Below, one piece after another: positions 1 to 7,970 of a stretch of DNA of 48,626 bases (positions are counted from its first letter, which is position 1; each line of letters starts with the position of its first letter). Source of the stretch: Candidatus Sericytochromatia bacterium (GTDB taxonomy: Bacteria > Cyanobacteriota > Sericytochromatia > UBA7694); NCBI GenBank assembly GCA_015272195.1, contig JACYMC010000171.1:1-48626 (forward strand), read 5' to 3'. The notes below the pieces were generated by a model that worked only from the letters and a program-made list of their open reading frames with translations, did not search any database and was not told the DNA's origin. Position numbers and translations under genes: made by a program.

Positions 1-48
1 ATTGGGGTAAGCGTAGCTTGAGAATCCCCTTCCTTTAGGGAGGGGAGT

Positions 49-1212
49 ATGTCAATGAGCCTGTCCCATACCGATTACACCCTGCCACCGGAATACCTGC
101 CAGTGGATGGCATTCTGATGTCAGAACACCTGGCCAGCTTTCCCAATGGCCGGCAGCTGCTGCAAGCCGTACTGCAGCACAATACCGAAGTCTGGATGCT
201 GACCACCGATGTCAGCCATCTGCAGCGCACCCGTGGCAGACTGGCCCAGCGCTTTGGCGTCAGTGGTACAGATATGGCCCGACTGAAGCCGGTGCCTGTG
301 GCCACCGAAACGGTCTGGGCCCGCGACTGGGCCCCGATTTTTTCTTATGCCGCCCAGGATCCAGGACGCATTGGCCTCCTGGACCTGCAGTATTATCCTG
401 AGCGCCAGATTGACGATGCCGCCCCGGCCGCCCTGACCACTTTTTTAAATCAGACCGCACCCGCGCTGGGGCTGGACCTTTTTCCCCGCCTGCATTATGA
501 GCGCCTGGCGGTGGATGTCGAAATGGAGGGGGGCAACCTGATGTGTACCGACAGCGATTGTTTTATGACCGAAGAGGTCCTGCTGCGGGCGCGCCAGCGC
601 GATCCTGAGGTGCAGCCCCAAAGCCTGACGGCAGCGCTTGAAGCCCGTCTTACCCAGCGTTTCTGGATGGTGCCGCGCATGCCCCACGAAAGCACGGGCC
701 ATATTGATATCTGGGCCAAGTTTTTAAATGCTGAAACGGTGGTGGTGGGCCAGATTTCAGACAGCAGTCTGGTGCAGGTGCCGCCAGAGCAGCAGGCCGT
801 CTACAGCGATTTGCAGGCTTTTCTGGAAATACAGGCCACGGGGCTGGATGCCAGTGGTCAGCCCGTGCCCAACAGTCTGGCCCGGATTTTACAGGAGCAG
901 GCACCAGACGTGAAGATTGTGCGTTTGCCCATGCCCACGCCGGGGGTTTACCGGGGGGTGGATACCTTTCGCACCTACACCAACTCGCTCTTGCTGAACG
1001 ATGTGGCCATTGTGCCCCGTTACCGGCGGGGCACGTCAGGACCGCCCCGCTGGGGTGAGCGCCTGCAGAATGAGCTGGACGAAGCGGAAGTGGAGCGGAT
1101 TTATGCTGAGGCAGGTTATGCGGTGACCTGGATCGTGGCCGATAACCTGATCCGTGACGGTGGGGCCTGGCACTGTGTGGCGATGCAGATTCCCCGGCTG
1201 GCGGGCCCTTAA
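49..1212 (+). CDS. Agmatine deiminase / peptidylarginine deiminase-like protein
   Basis: 387 aa guanidino-group-modifying enzyme fold. Seen: WARDWAPIF (residues 90-98), EGGN (160-163), GHID (217-220) and a C-terminal GGAWHC with Cys376. This is the substrate-Asp, Asp/His and nucleophilic Cys set of the agmatine deiminase/PAD_porph family, whose members hydrolyse agmatine to N-carbamoylputrescine or citrullinate arginine. There is no signal peptide, so it is probably cytoplasmic. The C-terminal motif GGAWHC differs from the GGGNIHC typical of true agmatine deiminases, so the exact substrate is uncertain. A strong Shine-Dalgarno (38-43) lies 5 nt before this ATG; a second in-frame ATG at 55 is 11 nt away. 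It is a single gene facing a small convergent gene. Family call firm, substrate inferred. Confidence 0.85.
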   Translation: MSMSLSHTDYTLPPEYLPVDGILMSEHLASFPNGRQLLQAVLQHNTEVWMLTTDVSHLQRTRGRLAQRFGVSGTDMARLKPVPVATETVWARDWAPIFSYAAQDPGRIGLLDLQYYPERQIDDAAPAALTTFLNQTAPALGLDLFPRLHYERLAVDVEMEGGNLMCTDSDCFMTEEVLLRARQRDPEVQPQSLTAALEARLTQRFWMVPRMPHESTGHIDIWAKFLNAETVVVGQISDSSLVQVPPEQQAVYSDLQAFLEIQATGLDASGQPVPNSLARILQEQAPDVKIVRLPMPTPGVYRGVDTFRTYTNSLLLNDVAIVPRYRRGTSGPPRWGERLQNELDEAEVERIYAEAGYAVTWIVADNLIRDGGAWHCVAMQIPRLAGP

Positions 1213-1231
1213 CACCCGTCTGCATGCAGCA

Positions 1232-1253
1232 GCCCCGGTCGACAGACCGGGGC
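1232..1253. terminator. GC-rich hairpin between convergent genes
   Basis: Perfect 9-bp inverted repeat (GCCCCGGTC / GACCGGGGC) with a 4-nt loop, 20 nt after the stop of the deiminase gene and 22 nt before the stop of the convergent small gene. There is no T-run on either side, so it is a terminator-like or bidirectional transcription-stop hairpin, not a textbook intrinsic terminator. Confidence 0.5.
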
Positions 1254-1274
1254 CGGTAAAGAGAAATCAGGCGG

Positions 1275-1454
1275 TCAGCGGCGGTTTTTGCGGCGGCGGG
1301 GCTGATTTTTCTTGTGGGCAGGAAAATTGCGATCCTGCTTAAATTTGGGGTCTTTGCGGTGTTTTTGGGGGTTATTCAGCACGGAAATGCCCATGCGTCT
1401 GACGTAGACCATCTCATCGCTGTCGTCCTCAAAATCGATCTCTGGCATTAACAT
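1275..1454 (-). CDS. Small charge-segregated hypothetical protein (59 aa)
   Basis: Not recognised. The start chosen is the ATG at 1454 because AGGAG (complement of 1462-1466) sits 7 nt upstream; a longer reading frame from 1493 has no such site. The N-terminal 15 residues are strongly acidic (EIDFEDDSDEM). The second half is strongly basic, rich in Lys, Arg, His and Asn and ending in RRRKNRR. A basic tail of this kind suggests RNA, ribosome or DNA contact, but that is inference only. It stands alone behind a 270-bp AT-rich stretch. Confidence 0.65.
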   Translation of the reverse strand: MLMPEIDFEDDSDEMVYVRRMGISVLNNPQKHRKDPKFKQDRNFPAHKKNQPRRRKNRR

Positions 1455-1726
1455 GCCGTCACTCCTTTCTGAATGCGCCCAGTTTTTAGTCACTGCATCG
1501 CAGAATGCACTGTTTCAGCGTCAGGTCAGCGATAGCATAGCTATGGCTGAACATCTTCTTTAATATAAACAATTTATGACAAAATAACAACACTCAAAAA
1601 GGCGGCAAAAGCGTTCTTTTTTGCTTGAAAGGTTTTTATTTCTAATTTTTTATGCTTTAAACGCTGTTTGGCGATCTAAATTGGATTTCAGCTGCGTTTG
1701 ATTCAATGTTAAAACATAAAAAATCG
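1455..1726. other. AT-rich intergenic stretch
   Basis: About 270 bp without a convincing gene. Base composition drops sharply towards A+T after 1550, unlike the GC-rich flanks. It holds the leader of the 59-aa gene on the minus strand, including a 10-bp palindrome CATAGCTATG near 1536-1550, and the 3' side of the 142-aa gene. I see no tRNA, no riboswitch-like structure and no strong intrinsic terminator. Confidence 0.5.
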
Positions 1727-2155
1727 TTAAATCAGCTGTTTTTTTGCTTGAATATCCCATTGCTCAAAATCCTGGCCCAGCCGCTCCAGCAGGCGTTCAC
1801 TGAGCACAAAGTCAGCGGCTTCTTTGTCGTTTGTGTGACGGATGAAGTGCACCCGCTGCAGCTCACTCCAGCCGGAGACAGACAGCAGCAGCTCATAATA
1901 CAGCAGGCCTTCCGGGGTGTTTTGTGGACTTTCACTGCGCAGCATCACGGCTTCGCGGGCCGCGTCTTTTTCGACCAGGCGCAGGGGGTCTTCGAGGTAG
2001 CTGAGGCGCTGGCAAAGGGTTTCGGCTTTGCGCTCAAGGGCGTCCATGTTTTCCAGTGGCTGGCCTTTGTGGCGCAGCTTCTGAATGCGGGCACTCAGTT
2101 TATCGCTTTCAAGAATCTCAAGTTCCAGTCCATAATAGTCGCGGGCTTGGCTCAC
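1727..2155 (-). CDS. Hypothetical protein (142 aa), charged, helical
   Basis: Not recognised. It starts at a GTG (2153-2155) preceded by AAGGAG (complement of about 2164-2169) at good spacing. It is rich in Glu, Leu, Arg and Lys with heptad-like stretches (residues 15-70), suggesting a mostly alpha-helical soluble protein; no membrane segment or signal peptide. It lies 46 nt downstream of the TraB-family gene but has its own promoter, with perfect -35 and -10 hexamers though long spacing, overlapping the end of that gene. Confidence 0.7.
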   Translation of the reverse strand: MSQARDYYGLELEILESDKLSARIQKLRHKGQPLENMDALERKAETLCQRLSYLEDPLRLVEKDAAREAVMLRSESPQNTPEGLLYYELLLSVSGWSELQRVHFIRHTNDKEAADFVLSERLLERLGQDFEQWDIQAKKQLI

Positions 2156-2189
2156 GTGCGGATCTCCTTTGATATACAGGCTTGTGCTT

Positions 2190-2221
2190 ATTATAGCCGC
2201 TTCAGCGCATTAAGTTGTCAA
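2190..2221 (-). promoter_or_regulatory. Promoter of the 142-aa gene
   Basis: On the minus strand, TTGACA (complement of 2216-2221) and TATAAT (complement of 2190-2195) are both perfect sigma70 hexamers, separated by 20 nt, which is longer than the usual 17. The -10 is preceded by CGGC. The -35 lies inside the 3' end of the TraB-family gene. A transcript would begin near 2183, giving a leader of about 28 nt before the GTG. Confidence 0.55.
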
Positions 2222-3410
2222 TCAGCCAGCCATAGCCCACAAAGGTGCCGATCATGCTGCCAATGCTGGTCAGAAAAAACACCAGTAAAATGCGGGTCAC
2301 TTTGTTGTGCCACCAGCCTTTGAGGCTCATGATGGCTTCAGACAGCTCCTCAAAGTCACGCACGCGGGGCTTGCGCAGCCAGGCTTCGACCAGCCCGGCC
2401 ACATAGCCCACCCCGATCAGGGGGTTGAGTGAGGTCAGGGGCGCGGCCACAATCGCCACCAGCGTGGTCAGAGGGTGCGCTCCGGCAATGATACCACCCA
2501 GACCGCTGAGGGCGCCGTTGACCACAAACCAGCCCACCAGACCCCGCAGGCCTTTTTCGACGGCCTCGGCCGGATCGGCCTGCAAAAACCCGGCGCCAAT
2601 CAGCGCAATGATCACCAGCGGAATCAGCCATTTCAGCAGGGTGCTCCAGATCGATACCGGCGGCAGGCTATCGAGCTCAGTCAGCGAAATATCTGGTTTT
2701 TCCCAGTTTTTGAGCATGCCGGGCACATGGCCTGCCCCCACGACGGCCAGCAGCTTCTGGCCGGGGGCTTCGCGGATTTTTTGCACCATATACAGATCCC
2801 GCTCGTCAATCAGGCGCTGTTTGACGCCGGGCAGGTGGGTGCCCATTTCATCCAGCAGCATTTCAAGGGCCCCTTTTTCTTTGAGGGCTTCAATCTGCTC
2901 TTCTGAGACGCTCTCGCTGTCGTTGTCAAAAATGGAGATCAGGAGCTGATTCATCAGCTTCATTTTGGTCCACCAGCCCATTAAACGCCAGACTCGCTGC
3001 AAGGTGGTTCGCACCTCGCGGTCAATGGTGGCCACTTCGGCCTGTTGAGCCTCTGCGCGCTCAATCGCCACGCGCATTTCAAGGCCAGGCTGCACGTTCA
3101 TCTCGCGGGCCATGCGGCGCTGTATCGATGAGAGAATCAGGTTCAGCATCAGCACAAAGGTGCGTTTCTGGCGGATGACTTCGACAATATCGGTGTTCTT
3201 CCAGGCATCTGGCTCAATCAGGGTTTTGTAGCGGGTGGGGCAGAGCTCAACGCAGACCGTATCGGGCTGTTCGCGTTCAATCATCTCGGCCACAAGATCG
3301 GCACTGGCCTGGGAGATATGGGCCGTGCCGATCAGAATGACTTCACGCCCTTTGTGCTGTAAGCGGTAAACGGGTTCTTTGCTGTGGAGGGTTTCAGGAG
3401 GGGTATTCAT
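2202..3410 (-). CDS. TraB/PrgY/GumN-family membrane protein
   Basis: 402 aa from the ATG at 3410. A frame-linked ATG three codons upstream overlaps the -10 box, so it is not favoured. In numbering from that upstream Met, the TraB-type catalytic-fold motifs are GTAHIS (31-36), VELCPTRY (57-64) and VVGAGHVPGM (226-235). The C-terminal 140 residues carry hydrophobic segments at about 262-280, 295-345 and 375-400, matching the bacterial/archaeal TraB form with an N-terminal soluble domain and a membrane-bound tail. TraB shuts down pheromone activity in Enterococcus, and the wider fold includes TIKI-type metalloproteases; the role here is unknown. Family call good, function inferred only. Confidence 0.85.
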   Translation of the reverse strand: MNTPPETLHSKEPVYRLQHKGREVILIGTAHISQASADLVAEMIEREQPDTVCVELCPTRYKTLIEPDAWKNTDIVEVIRQKRTFVLMLNLILSSIQRRMAREMNVQPGLEMRVAIERAEAQQAEVATIDREVRTTLQRVWRLMGWWTKMKLMNQLLISIFDNDSESVSEEQIEALKEKGALEMLLDEMGTHLPGVKQRLIDERDLYMVQKIREAPGQKLLAVVGAGHVPGMLKNWEKPDISLTELDSLPPVSIWSTLLKWLIPLVIIALIGAGFLQADPAEAVEKGLRGLVGWFVVNGALSGLGGIIAGAHPLTTLVAIVAAPLTSLNPLIGVGYVAGLVEAWLRKPRVRDFEELSEAIMSLKGWWHNKVTRILLVFFLTSIGSMIGTFVGYGWLIDNLMR

Positions 3411-3417
3411 GCACAGC

Positions 3418-3426
3418 ATTGTAACA
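3418..3426 (-). promoter_or_regulatory. Extended -10 of a probably leaderless TraB-family gene
   Basis: Minus-strand TGTTACAAT (complement of 3418-3426) is an extended -10 (TGn plus TACAAT) whose last base is 7 nt from the ATG at 3410. Transcription would start at or next to the start codon. No Shine-Dalgarno is visible. Confidence 0.45.
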
Positions 3427-3460
3427 CTTCTGCTGTCGGGCGCAGCATCTTTGGCCTGCG

Positions 3461-3499
3461 AAAAACACGGGCCCGCATCGCTTGCTGTGATGCGGGCCC
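3461..3499 (-). terminator. Intrinsic terminator of the 72-aa gene
   Basis: Perfect 11-bp GC-rich stem (3469-3479 with 3489-3499) and a 9-nt loop. On the minus strand it is followed by GTGTTTTT, a classic Rho-independent terminator, 17 nt after the stop codon of the small gene. Confidence 0.85.
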
Positions 3500-3516
3500 T
3501 GATTCAAAAAAGGGGT

Positions 3517-3735
3517 TTAATAGAAATCTGAAATATCGCGGCGGCGCGAACGGCTTTGCTTGCGCGCGACCCGCTGGCCATAAGACTCCTCGTACATCAT
3601 TTCTTCATAAGCGTCGAGCAAATCGGATTCGCTGGCATCTTGCATGTTGAGGGCCAGATGCTGCAACTGTTTTTTGCTGCGCACTTTATGGGATGCCGCT
3701 TTGGCAACGTATGTTTCAGACATGGTGTTAAACAC
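3517..3735 (-). CDS. Small hypothetical protein (72 aa)
   Basis: Not recognised. GTG start at 3735 with GGAG (complement of 3740-3743) 4 nt upstream; an in-frame ATG at 3723 is 16 nt from that site. The basic N-terminal third (KVRSKKQ) is followed by an acidic centre (about residues 33-52, rich in Asp, Glu and Met) and a basic tail (RVARKQSRSRRRD). It has its own intrinsic terminator, which supports a real, independently expressed gene. The basic-acidic-basic layout is compatible with nucleic-acid or ribosome binding, but this is not shown. Confidence 0.65.
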   Translation of the reverse strand: MFNTMSETYVAKAASHKVRSKKQLQHLALNMQDASESDLLDAYEEMMYEESYGQRVARKQSRSRRRDISDFY

Positions 3736-3813
3736 AATTCTCCGAAAAAAATTTATTCAGAATGAACACCTTTATTCTAGCCGAAACGGCGCTGAAAGCG
3801 TGTATTGAGATGG

Positions 3814-5064
3814 CTAATTTTCGGTTAAATTTAGCAGGCTGCCAGCCATGATAATCTGCCCCTGCAGGGTCTGGCCCTGACGCCGCAGGTTGATAATCTC
3901 AAAGGGCAGGCTGGCGCTCTGTTGTGGCCTTGCGTCAGCAGCGCGCGCCAGCGTTTTTGTGCCTGTAACAGAGGGTGCCGCATCCCGTTGCTCAGCGGCC
4001 AGGTTCTGCATGGCCAGGTGCAGTTCCTGGTGCAGGCTGCTGCCAGAGGGGGCGGGGTTTTCCATGCGGGCCAGCTCCAGCAGCTCGTGAGGGTCAAAGT
4101 CGGCTGCTGCGGGCAGTGCCTGCAGCTGCAGTTTTACGGGAATGCGCTGCTGGTCGGAGCCGGTTTGCAGGCTGACCTGCAGCTGATACACGCCGGCCTG
4201 CTGCAGGCGGCTCTGACTTTGCGCCAGCTCCTGGCTCTGAACCTGCAGCAGCGGGGCATTTTCAGCTGAGGCCAGCATCAATTGTGCGTAGTCGCGCGTC
4301 AGGTCAAGCACGCCCTGCAGCAGCTGCTGGCTTTCGGCGGGCTTTAAGCCGCCGTAGATTTGCAGGGCAAACAGTGTTTGAGAGGGTGCGGCCGCAGCGG
4401 GCTGGTTTTGTGGGGTGACCGCTGTGGCGCGCTCTGCCGGTGACTGGTCGCTGCTTGCGGCGCTGGCTGCCAGGGCCAGCCGGGCGTCGCGTTCAGGTGC
4501 GCTGGGTCTGGCCGGTGCTGGGCGGACAGGGGCCGGTTCCAGCGCGGGGCTGGGACTGGTCTGGACGTGCCGGCTCTGGCGGGTTGCTGGCGCTGTAGGT
4601 ACTGACAGGGGCAGCGGGGCAGCCGCGCGCCGGTCTGGCCAGCTGGTGGGGGATGCTGGCGGCGCCGCTGTCTTGGCAGTGGCTGTCTGAGGCCGGCTGA
4701 CAGTCTCGGGTGCCTGTGCTGCCGTCTGCACCGGGGCTGTTGGGGTGGCGGCGCTTGTCTGGCTGGCGCTGTCGGGCGCGGGCTGGCCGGCCAGCTGCAC
4801 GGGCACAGCCAGGGGCCGGGCCTGCTCAGGTGGGTACAGCATGGCTTCGCGGGCCTGGGGTGAAAGCAGCAGCCAGCTGCCCAGCAGGCCCAGAGACAGG
4901 GACATACTCAGCAGAATGGTTAAAAAGGTGCTGGTATGTTTGGGGCGCAGCGTAAACACAGACAGCTTACGCTTGCCCAGTTTGCGTCCCCAGTTGTTGC
5001 CAATATAGGCGCTGAGGCCGCTGGCCAGTACAAACAAAACGGTTAACCAGAAAACAGGAGGCAC
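3814..5064 (-). CDS. DUF3084-type membrane protein with Ala/Pro-rich linker
   Basis: 416 aa from a GTG start. The N-terminus has two membrane helices (about 4-22 and 44-67) bracketing a basic loop with GNNWGRKLGKRKLSVFTLRP, which closely resembles the start of DUF3084 proteins of cyanobacteria and Deinococcus. Residues about 75-225 are a low-complexity Ala/Pro/Gln/Thr linker, and the rest is a compact domain rich in Gln and Leu, ending in INLRRQGQTLQGQIIMAG. Known DUF3084 proteins have a coiled coil in this place, so this is a diverged version. Function unknown. It is divergent from the NlpC/P60 lipoprotein gene. Inference: an inner-membrane-anchored envelope protein. Confidence 0.7.
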   Translation of the reverse strand: MPPVFWLTVLFVLASGLSAYIGNNWGRKLGKRKLSVFTLRPKHTSTFLTILLSMSLSLGLLGSWLLLSPQAREAMLYPPEQARPLAVPVQLAGQPAPDSASQTSAATPTAPVQTAAQAPETVSRPQTATAKTAAPPASPTSWPDRRAAAPLPLSVPTAPATRQSRHVQTSPSPALEPAPVRPAPARPSAPERDARLALAASAASSDQSPAERATAVTPQNQPAAAAPSQTLFALQIYGGLKPAESQQLLQGVLDLTRDYAQLMLASAENAPLLQVQSQELAQSQSRLQQAGVYQLQVSLQTGSDQQRIPVKLQLQALPAAADFDPHELLELARMENPAPSGSSLHQELHLAMQNLAAEQRDAAPSVTGTKTLARAADARPQQSASLPFEIINLRRQGQTLQGQIIMAGSLLNLTEN

Positions 5065-5138
5065 AGCAGGCTCTTTTCTTTTGGATCTTACTGCTAGTAG
5101 ATTAGCATATTTTTATCACAGTTTTGGATCGGATTTTA

Positions 5139-5147
5139 TGGCATAAT
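5139..5147 (+). promoter_or_regulatory. Extended -10 of a probably leaderless lipoprotein gene
   Basis: TGGCATAAT is an extended -10 (TGn then CATAAT) ending 6 nt before the ATG at 5154. The start codon would be at or next to the transcription start. I find no Shine-Dalgarno and no clear -35. Confidence 0.45.
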
Positions 5148-5153
5148 CAGCTT

Positions 5154-5789
5154 ATGCGTATATGGATGATTCTGACACTGAATATCTGCCTGACGGCTTG
5201 TGCTGTGCAGTTAAAGCAGGCCAGCCAGCCCTGGGATAAAACAGCCTCACAGCCCGGTGTGCCCGCCGGTACTTATGGTAAACGCTGGGGGCCCGCTGGA
5301 GCGCCCGAACCTGCGGGGCCAGCGCTGCGTCGTTCAGATCAGCCCGCGTCTTCGCCGTCTGTTCCGGGCTGGAAAGTTCCGCTGCCAGAGCCGGGCCGCC
5401 CGGCCCAGGGCGCGCAGCAAACGGATGCCGGTGTGCTTGAAGTGGCCCGGCAGTATCTGGGGGTGCCCTATCGCTTTGGCGGCAGCACGCCTGAAGAAGG
5501 TTTTGACTGCTCTGGTTTTGTGCAGTATGTGTTTGCCCAGCGTGGTCTGCGCCTGCAGCGCCAGGCCAATCATCAGTTTCTTGAAGGGCAGCAGGTGTCA
5601 CGCGAGCAGCTGGCGCCCGGAGATCTGGTGTTTTTCTCGGTTTCGGGCGGTATCGTTGATCATGTCGGCATTTATGCCGGCGAAGAGCTGTTTATCCATG
5701 CGCCCCGAACCGGGCGCACGGTGTCGTATGACAGCCTCGACGCCCCCTACTTCAAAACGCGTTTTCAGGGGGCGCGGCGGCTGCTTTAG
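5154..5789 (+). CDS. NlpC/P60 family lipoprotein, peptidoglycan endopeptidase
   Basis: 211 aa. The start at 5154 gives a short lipoprotein signal peptide with lipobox LTAC and Cys16; a longer TTG-initiated frame would ruin the signal. A Pro/Gly-rich linker (20-90) leads to an NlpC/P60 domain (about 92-211) with catalytic Cys119 in FDCSGF, His170 in DHVGIY and His182 in FIHAPR. Such enzymes cut D-Glu/diaminopimelate bonds in peptidoglycan stem peptides, here probably from a membrane anchor facing the periplasm. The stop codon overlaps that of the convergent lipoprotein gene by 4 nt (TTAG). Family and residues are clear; substrate is inferred. Confidence 0.92.
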   Translation: MRIWMILTLNICLTACAVQLKQASQPWDKTASQPGVPAGTYGKRWGPAGAPEPAGPALRRSDQPASSPSVPGWKVPLPEPGRPAQGAQQTDAGVLEVARQYLGVPYRFGGSTPEEGFDCSGFVQYVFAQRGLRLQRQANHQFLEGQQVSREQLAPGDLVFFSVSGGIVDHVGIYAGEELFIHAPRTGRTVSYDSLDAPYFKTRFQGARRLL

Positions 5790-6382
5790 TTGCTGCTGGT
5801 GGCAGGGGTAGCGGAGGCTTCTGGCGCCGGGGCCACGGCATTGGTTGCGGTGTCGGCATTAAAGCGGAAATCAAAGTCTTTAAAACCGTCCAGACCAGAG
5901 ATGACCGTATTGCCGTCAGCATCTTTGGCGCCCTGGTAACCCACCACGGGCAGCCAGGTAATATTGGCTTCAGCGGATTTCAGTTCGCCTTCGTCGTACA
6001 GGTTATTGCCATTGGCATCGTTGAACACAAACAGACGCAGATTGGCCGCATTGGCTTTCTGGGGTGCTTTGGGCAGGGCAAAGCGATAGGCGCCGTCGGT
6101 CACAGGAGCCGTGGCCAGGGTGGTGTCTTCATCAATGGTTTTGTTGCTGGCATCAATGCGGTTGCCAGAGGTAGCGTTCATAAAGGCGCCATAGAGGGCC
6201 ATTTTGGTGTTGCTGCCCACGCCGGTGCCGTCGACGCTGCCTTCAATGGTTTTGCTGTCGGCTTCCAGGTTTTCGCCGGCGCTGTTTTGCAGCTGGGGGG
6301 CGTTGGGGCCACAGGCACTCAGGCTCAGGGCCAGCAGGCTGGCAAACAGAGGGGCAAGCAGGGTTTTACTGGGGGTTTTCAT
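5786..6382 (-). CDS. Putative lipoprotein (198 aa)
   Basis: Signal peptide with lipobox LSAC and Cys24, followed by a beta-rich domain without a family I recognise. It contains a calcium-loop-like or surface-protein-like segment, NDANGNNLYDEGE, as often seen in bacterial surface domains such as SdrD_B-like or transthyretin-like folds, and an Ala/Pro/Thr-rich tail. Start: GAGGAA sits 6-7 nt before the ATG. It would be anchored to a membrane facing the periplasm or the outside. Tail-to-tail 4-nt overlap with the NlpC/P60 gene. Function unknown. Confidence 0.85.
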   Translation of the reverse strand: MKTPSKTLLAPLFASLLALSLSACGPNAPQLQNSAGENLEADSKTIEGSVDGTGVGSNTKMALYGAFMNATSGNRIDASNKTIDEDTTLATAPVTDGAYRFALPKAPQKANAANLRLFVFNDANGNNLYDEGELKSAEANITWLPVVGYQGAKDADGNTVISGLDGFKDFDFRFNADTATNAVAPAPEASATPATSSN

Positions 6383-6418
6383 GGGATGTTCCTCGCTGTG
6401 AAGATAGCTATCAAATCA

Positions 6419-6445
6419 GGCCGTGTACAGCGATTGCACACGGCC
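6419..6445. repeat. Inverted repeat, possible terminator or attenuator
   Basis: Perfect 8-bp stem GGCCGTGT / ACACGGCC with an 11-nt loop, between two leftward genes (stop of the 94-aa gene at 6497, start of the lipoprotein at 6382). No T-run follows on the minus strand. It could end the serS-pilT transcript or fold in the lipoprotein leader. Confidence 0.4.
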
Positions 6446-6496
6446 GTTTGGGTTTAAGACGCAGGGGGGCTTAAAAAAGTTTCAATTTGAGTGGGG

Positions 6497-6781
6497 TCAG
6501 CTCGCAAAAGCAAAAGCGGGGTGTGAGCTTTCGAGGGCTGGCAGGCCCCGGTGGCGGGCAATTTCGAGAATCAGTTTGTCGGAGAGGATGGCCAGATGCT
6601 GCTCAACCCAGAGGTCCCAGTCGGGACTGTCGCCCTGCACAAAGTGCACGTCAATGCGATGGGGCTGGGCGTCAACGGTCCAGAGCAGCAGGCCCTGGTG
6701 ATCTTCGCTGCGGTAAGTCAGCGTGCCGCAGAGCTGTTTGTTGTCGTGATCGCGTTCAATGTCGAGGGCGAGGATTTGCAT
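6497..6781 (-). CDS. Hypothetical protein (94 aa)
   Basis: Not recognised. The ATG at 6781 is chosen because AAGGTG lies 7 nt upstream; the longer open frame to 6907 has no site and an unlikely Ser/Ala/Arg-rich N-terminus. It begins MQILALDIERD and looks like a small alpha/beta protein (strands LCGTLTYR and GLLLWTVDA, helix DWDLWVEQHLAILSDKLILEIA). It lies 100 nt downstream of pilT and may be the last gene of that operon. No membrane segment. Confidence 0.7.
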   Translation of the reverse strand: MQILALDIERDHDNKQLCGTLTYRSEDHQGLLLWTVDAQPHRIDVHFVQGDSPDWDLWVEQHLAILSDKLILEIARHRGLPALESSHPAFAFAS

Positions 6782-6881
6782 GGAGTTCACCTTTATTGTG
6801 TTGTGTTGGGTGGCTGCTATCATTATGCCTCTGCCGGTGCGCTGGGGGCTGTGACTGCACTCACCGCACCGGCTGGCTTTC

Positions 6882-7958
6882 TCAGCGGCCGGAGCCGTGG
6901 AAGGCACCGCGCTTCCACTGCATCAGCTCGTTGTGGTTGTCTGAGAGGCGCAGAGCCTCTTCAAAAGTGATCACGTCCTGTTCGTAATAGCCAAACAGGG
7001 CCTGGTTCATGGTCTGCATGCCGTCCTGCTCGCCCTTGGCGATCAACTGGTAAATGGCATCCAGCTCGTGTTTGTAGATGTGGTCGCGCACGGTGGGGGT
7101 GACCACCAGAATTTCGTTGATGGGCACACGGCCCACCCCGTCTTTTTTGACCGCCAGGCGCTGGGCAATGGTACCACGCAGCACGGCGGCCAGCTGTTTG
7201 AGTACGGTCTGCTGCTCATGGGGCGGGAAGGCGTTGATGACGCGGTTGATGGTCTGTACGGCGTCGTTGGTGTGCAGGGTGCTTAAGACCAGGTGGCCGG
7301 TTTCAGCGGCCTTGAGGGCCGACTCAATCGTGTCGCGGTCACGCATCTCACCGACCAGGATGATGTCGGGATCCTGACGCAGGGCGTATTTGATGGCGTT
7401 GGGGAAGTTGGAGGTATCGTTGATCAGCTCGCGCTGGGTGATCACACTGCGCTTGTTGCGGTACACAAATTCGATCGGGTCCTCAATCGTGATAATGTGT
7501 ACGTCTTTGTTGGCGTTGATAAAATCGATCATGCCCGCCAGGGTGGTGGTTTTACCGGAGCCGGTGGGGCCTGTCACCAGAATCAGGCCGGTGCGTTCTT
7601 CGGTGAACTTTTTGATTTGCTCTGGCAGACCCAGGTTTTCGACGTTGGGAATATTGATCGGAATGACGCGCAGCACCGCGCCCACGTGCCCCTGCTCCAG
7701 AAAGATGTTGACACGGAAGCGGGCCAGGCCGCTGATCATAAACGAGACGTCCATTTCCTGGTTGCGCTCAAAGGCCTCACGCTGGGCGTTGGAGAGCATG
7801 GAGTACAGGGTACGCTTGGTGTCCGCCGGGGTCATCGGGCGCATTTCGGTCGGTACAATGCGGCCGTCAATGCGCAGCATGGGCGGCGCGCCGACGCGAA
7901 TGTGGATATCTGAGGCGCGCTTTTTAACGGCGACCCGCAAAAATTCATCAATATTCAT
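6882..7958 (-). CDS. pilT: Type IV pilus twitching motility ATPase PilT
   Basis: 358 aa, a normal length for PilT. Seen: N-terminal PAS-like part with KKRASDIHIRVG, Walker A GPTGSGKT (130-137), Asp box IEDPIEF (158-164), Walker B-like DPDIILVGEMRD (196-207) and His box STLHTNDA (226-233). PilT is the hexameric motor that depolymerises type IV pili during retraction. Its Walker motifs, lack of an N-terminal GspE/MshEN domain, and SDIHIR start favour PilT over PilB. AGGGAGA lies 6 nt before the ATG. It follows the 176-aa gene by 12 nt in the serS operon, an unusual neighbour for a pilus gene. Confidence 0.93.
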   Translation of the reverse strand: MNIDEFLRVAVKKRASDIHIRVGAPPMLRIDGRIVPTEMRPMTPADTKRTLYSMLSNAQREAFERNQEMDVSFMISGLARFRVNIFLEQGHVGAVLRVIPINIPNVENLGLPEQIKKFTEERTGLILVTGPTGSGKTTTLAGMIDFINANKDVHIITIEDPIEFVYRNKRSVITQRELINDTSNFPNAIKYALRQDPDIILVGEMRDRDTIESALKAAETGHLVLSTLHTNDAVQTINRVINAFPPHEQQTVLKQLAAVLRGTIAQRLAVKKDGVGRVPINEILVVTPTVRDHIYKHELDAIYQLIAKGEQDGMQTMNQALFGYYEQDVITFEEALRLSDNHNELMQWKRGAFHGSGR

Positions 7959-7970
7959 GCTTGCTCTCCC

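Noticed and set aside
1706-2323. Rightward open frame over the 142-aa gene
   Set aside because: It has no Shine-Dalgarno and unlikely composition, and overlaps a better-supported leftward gene (GTG, AAGGAG, promoter).
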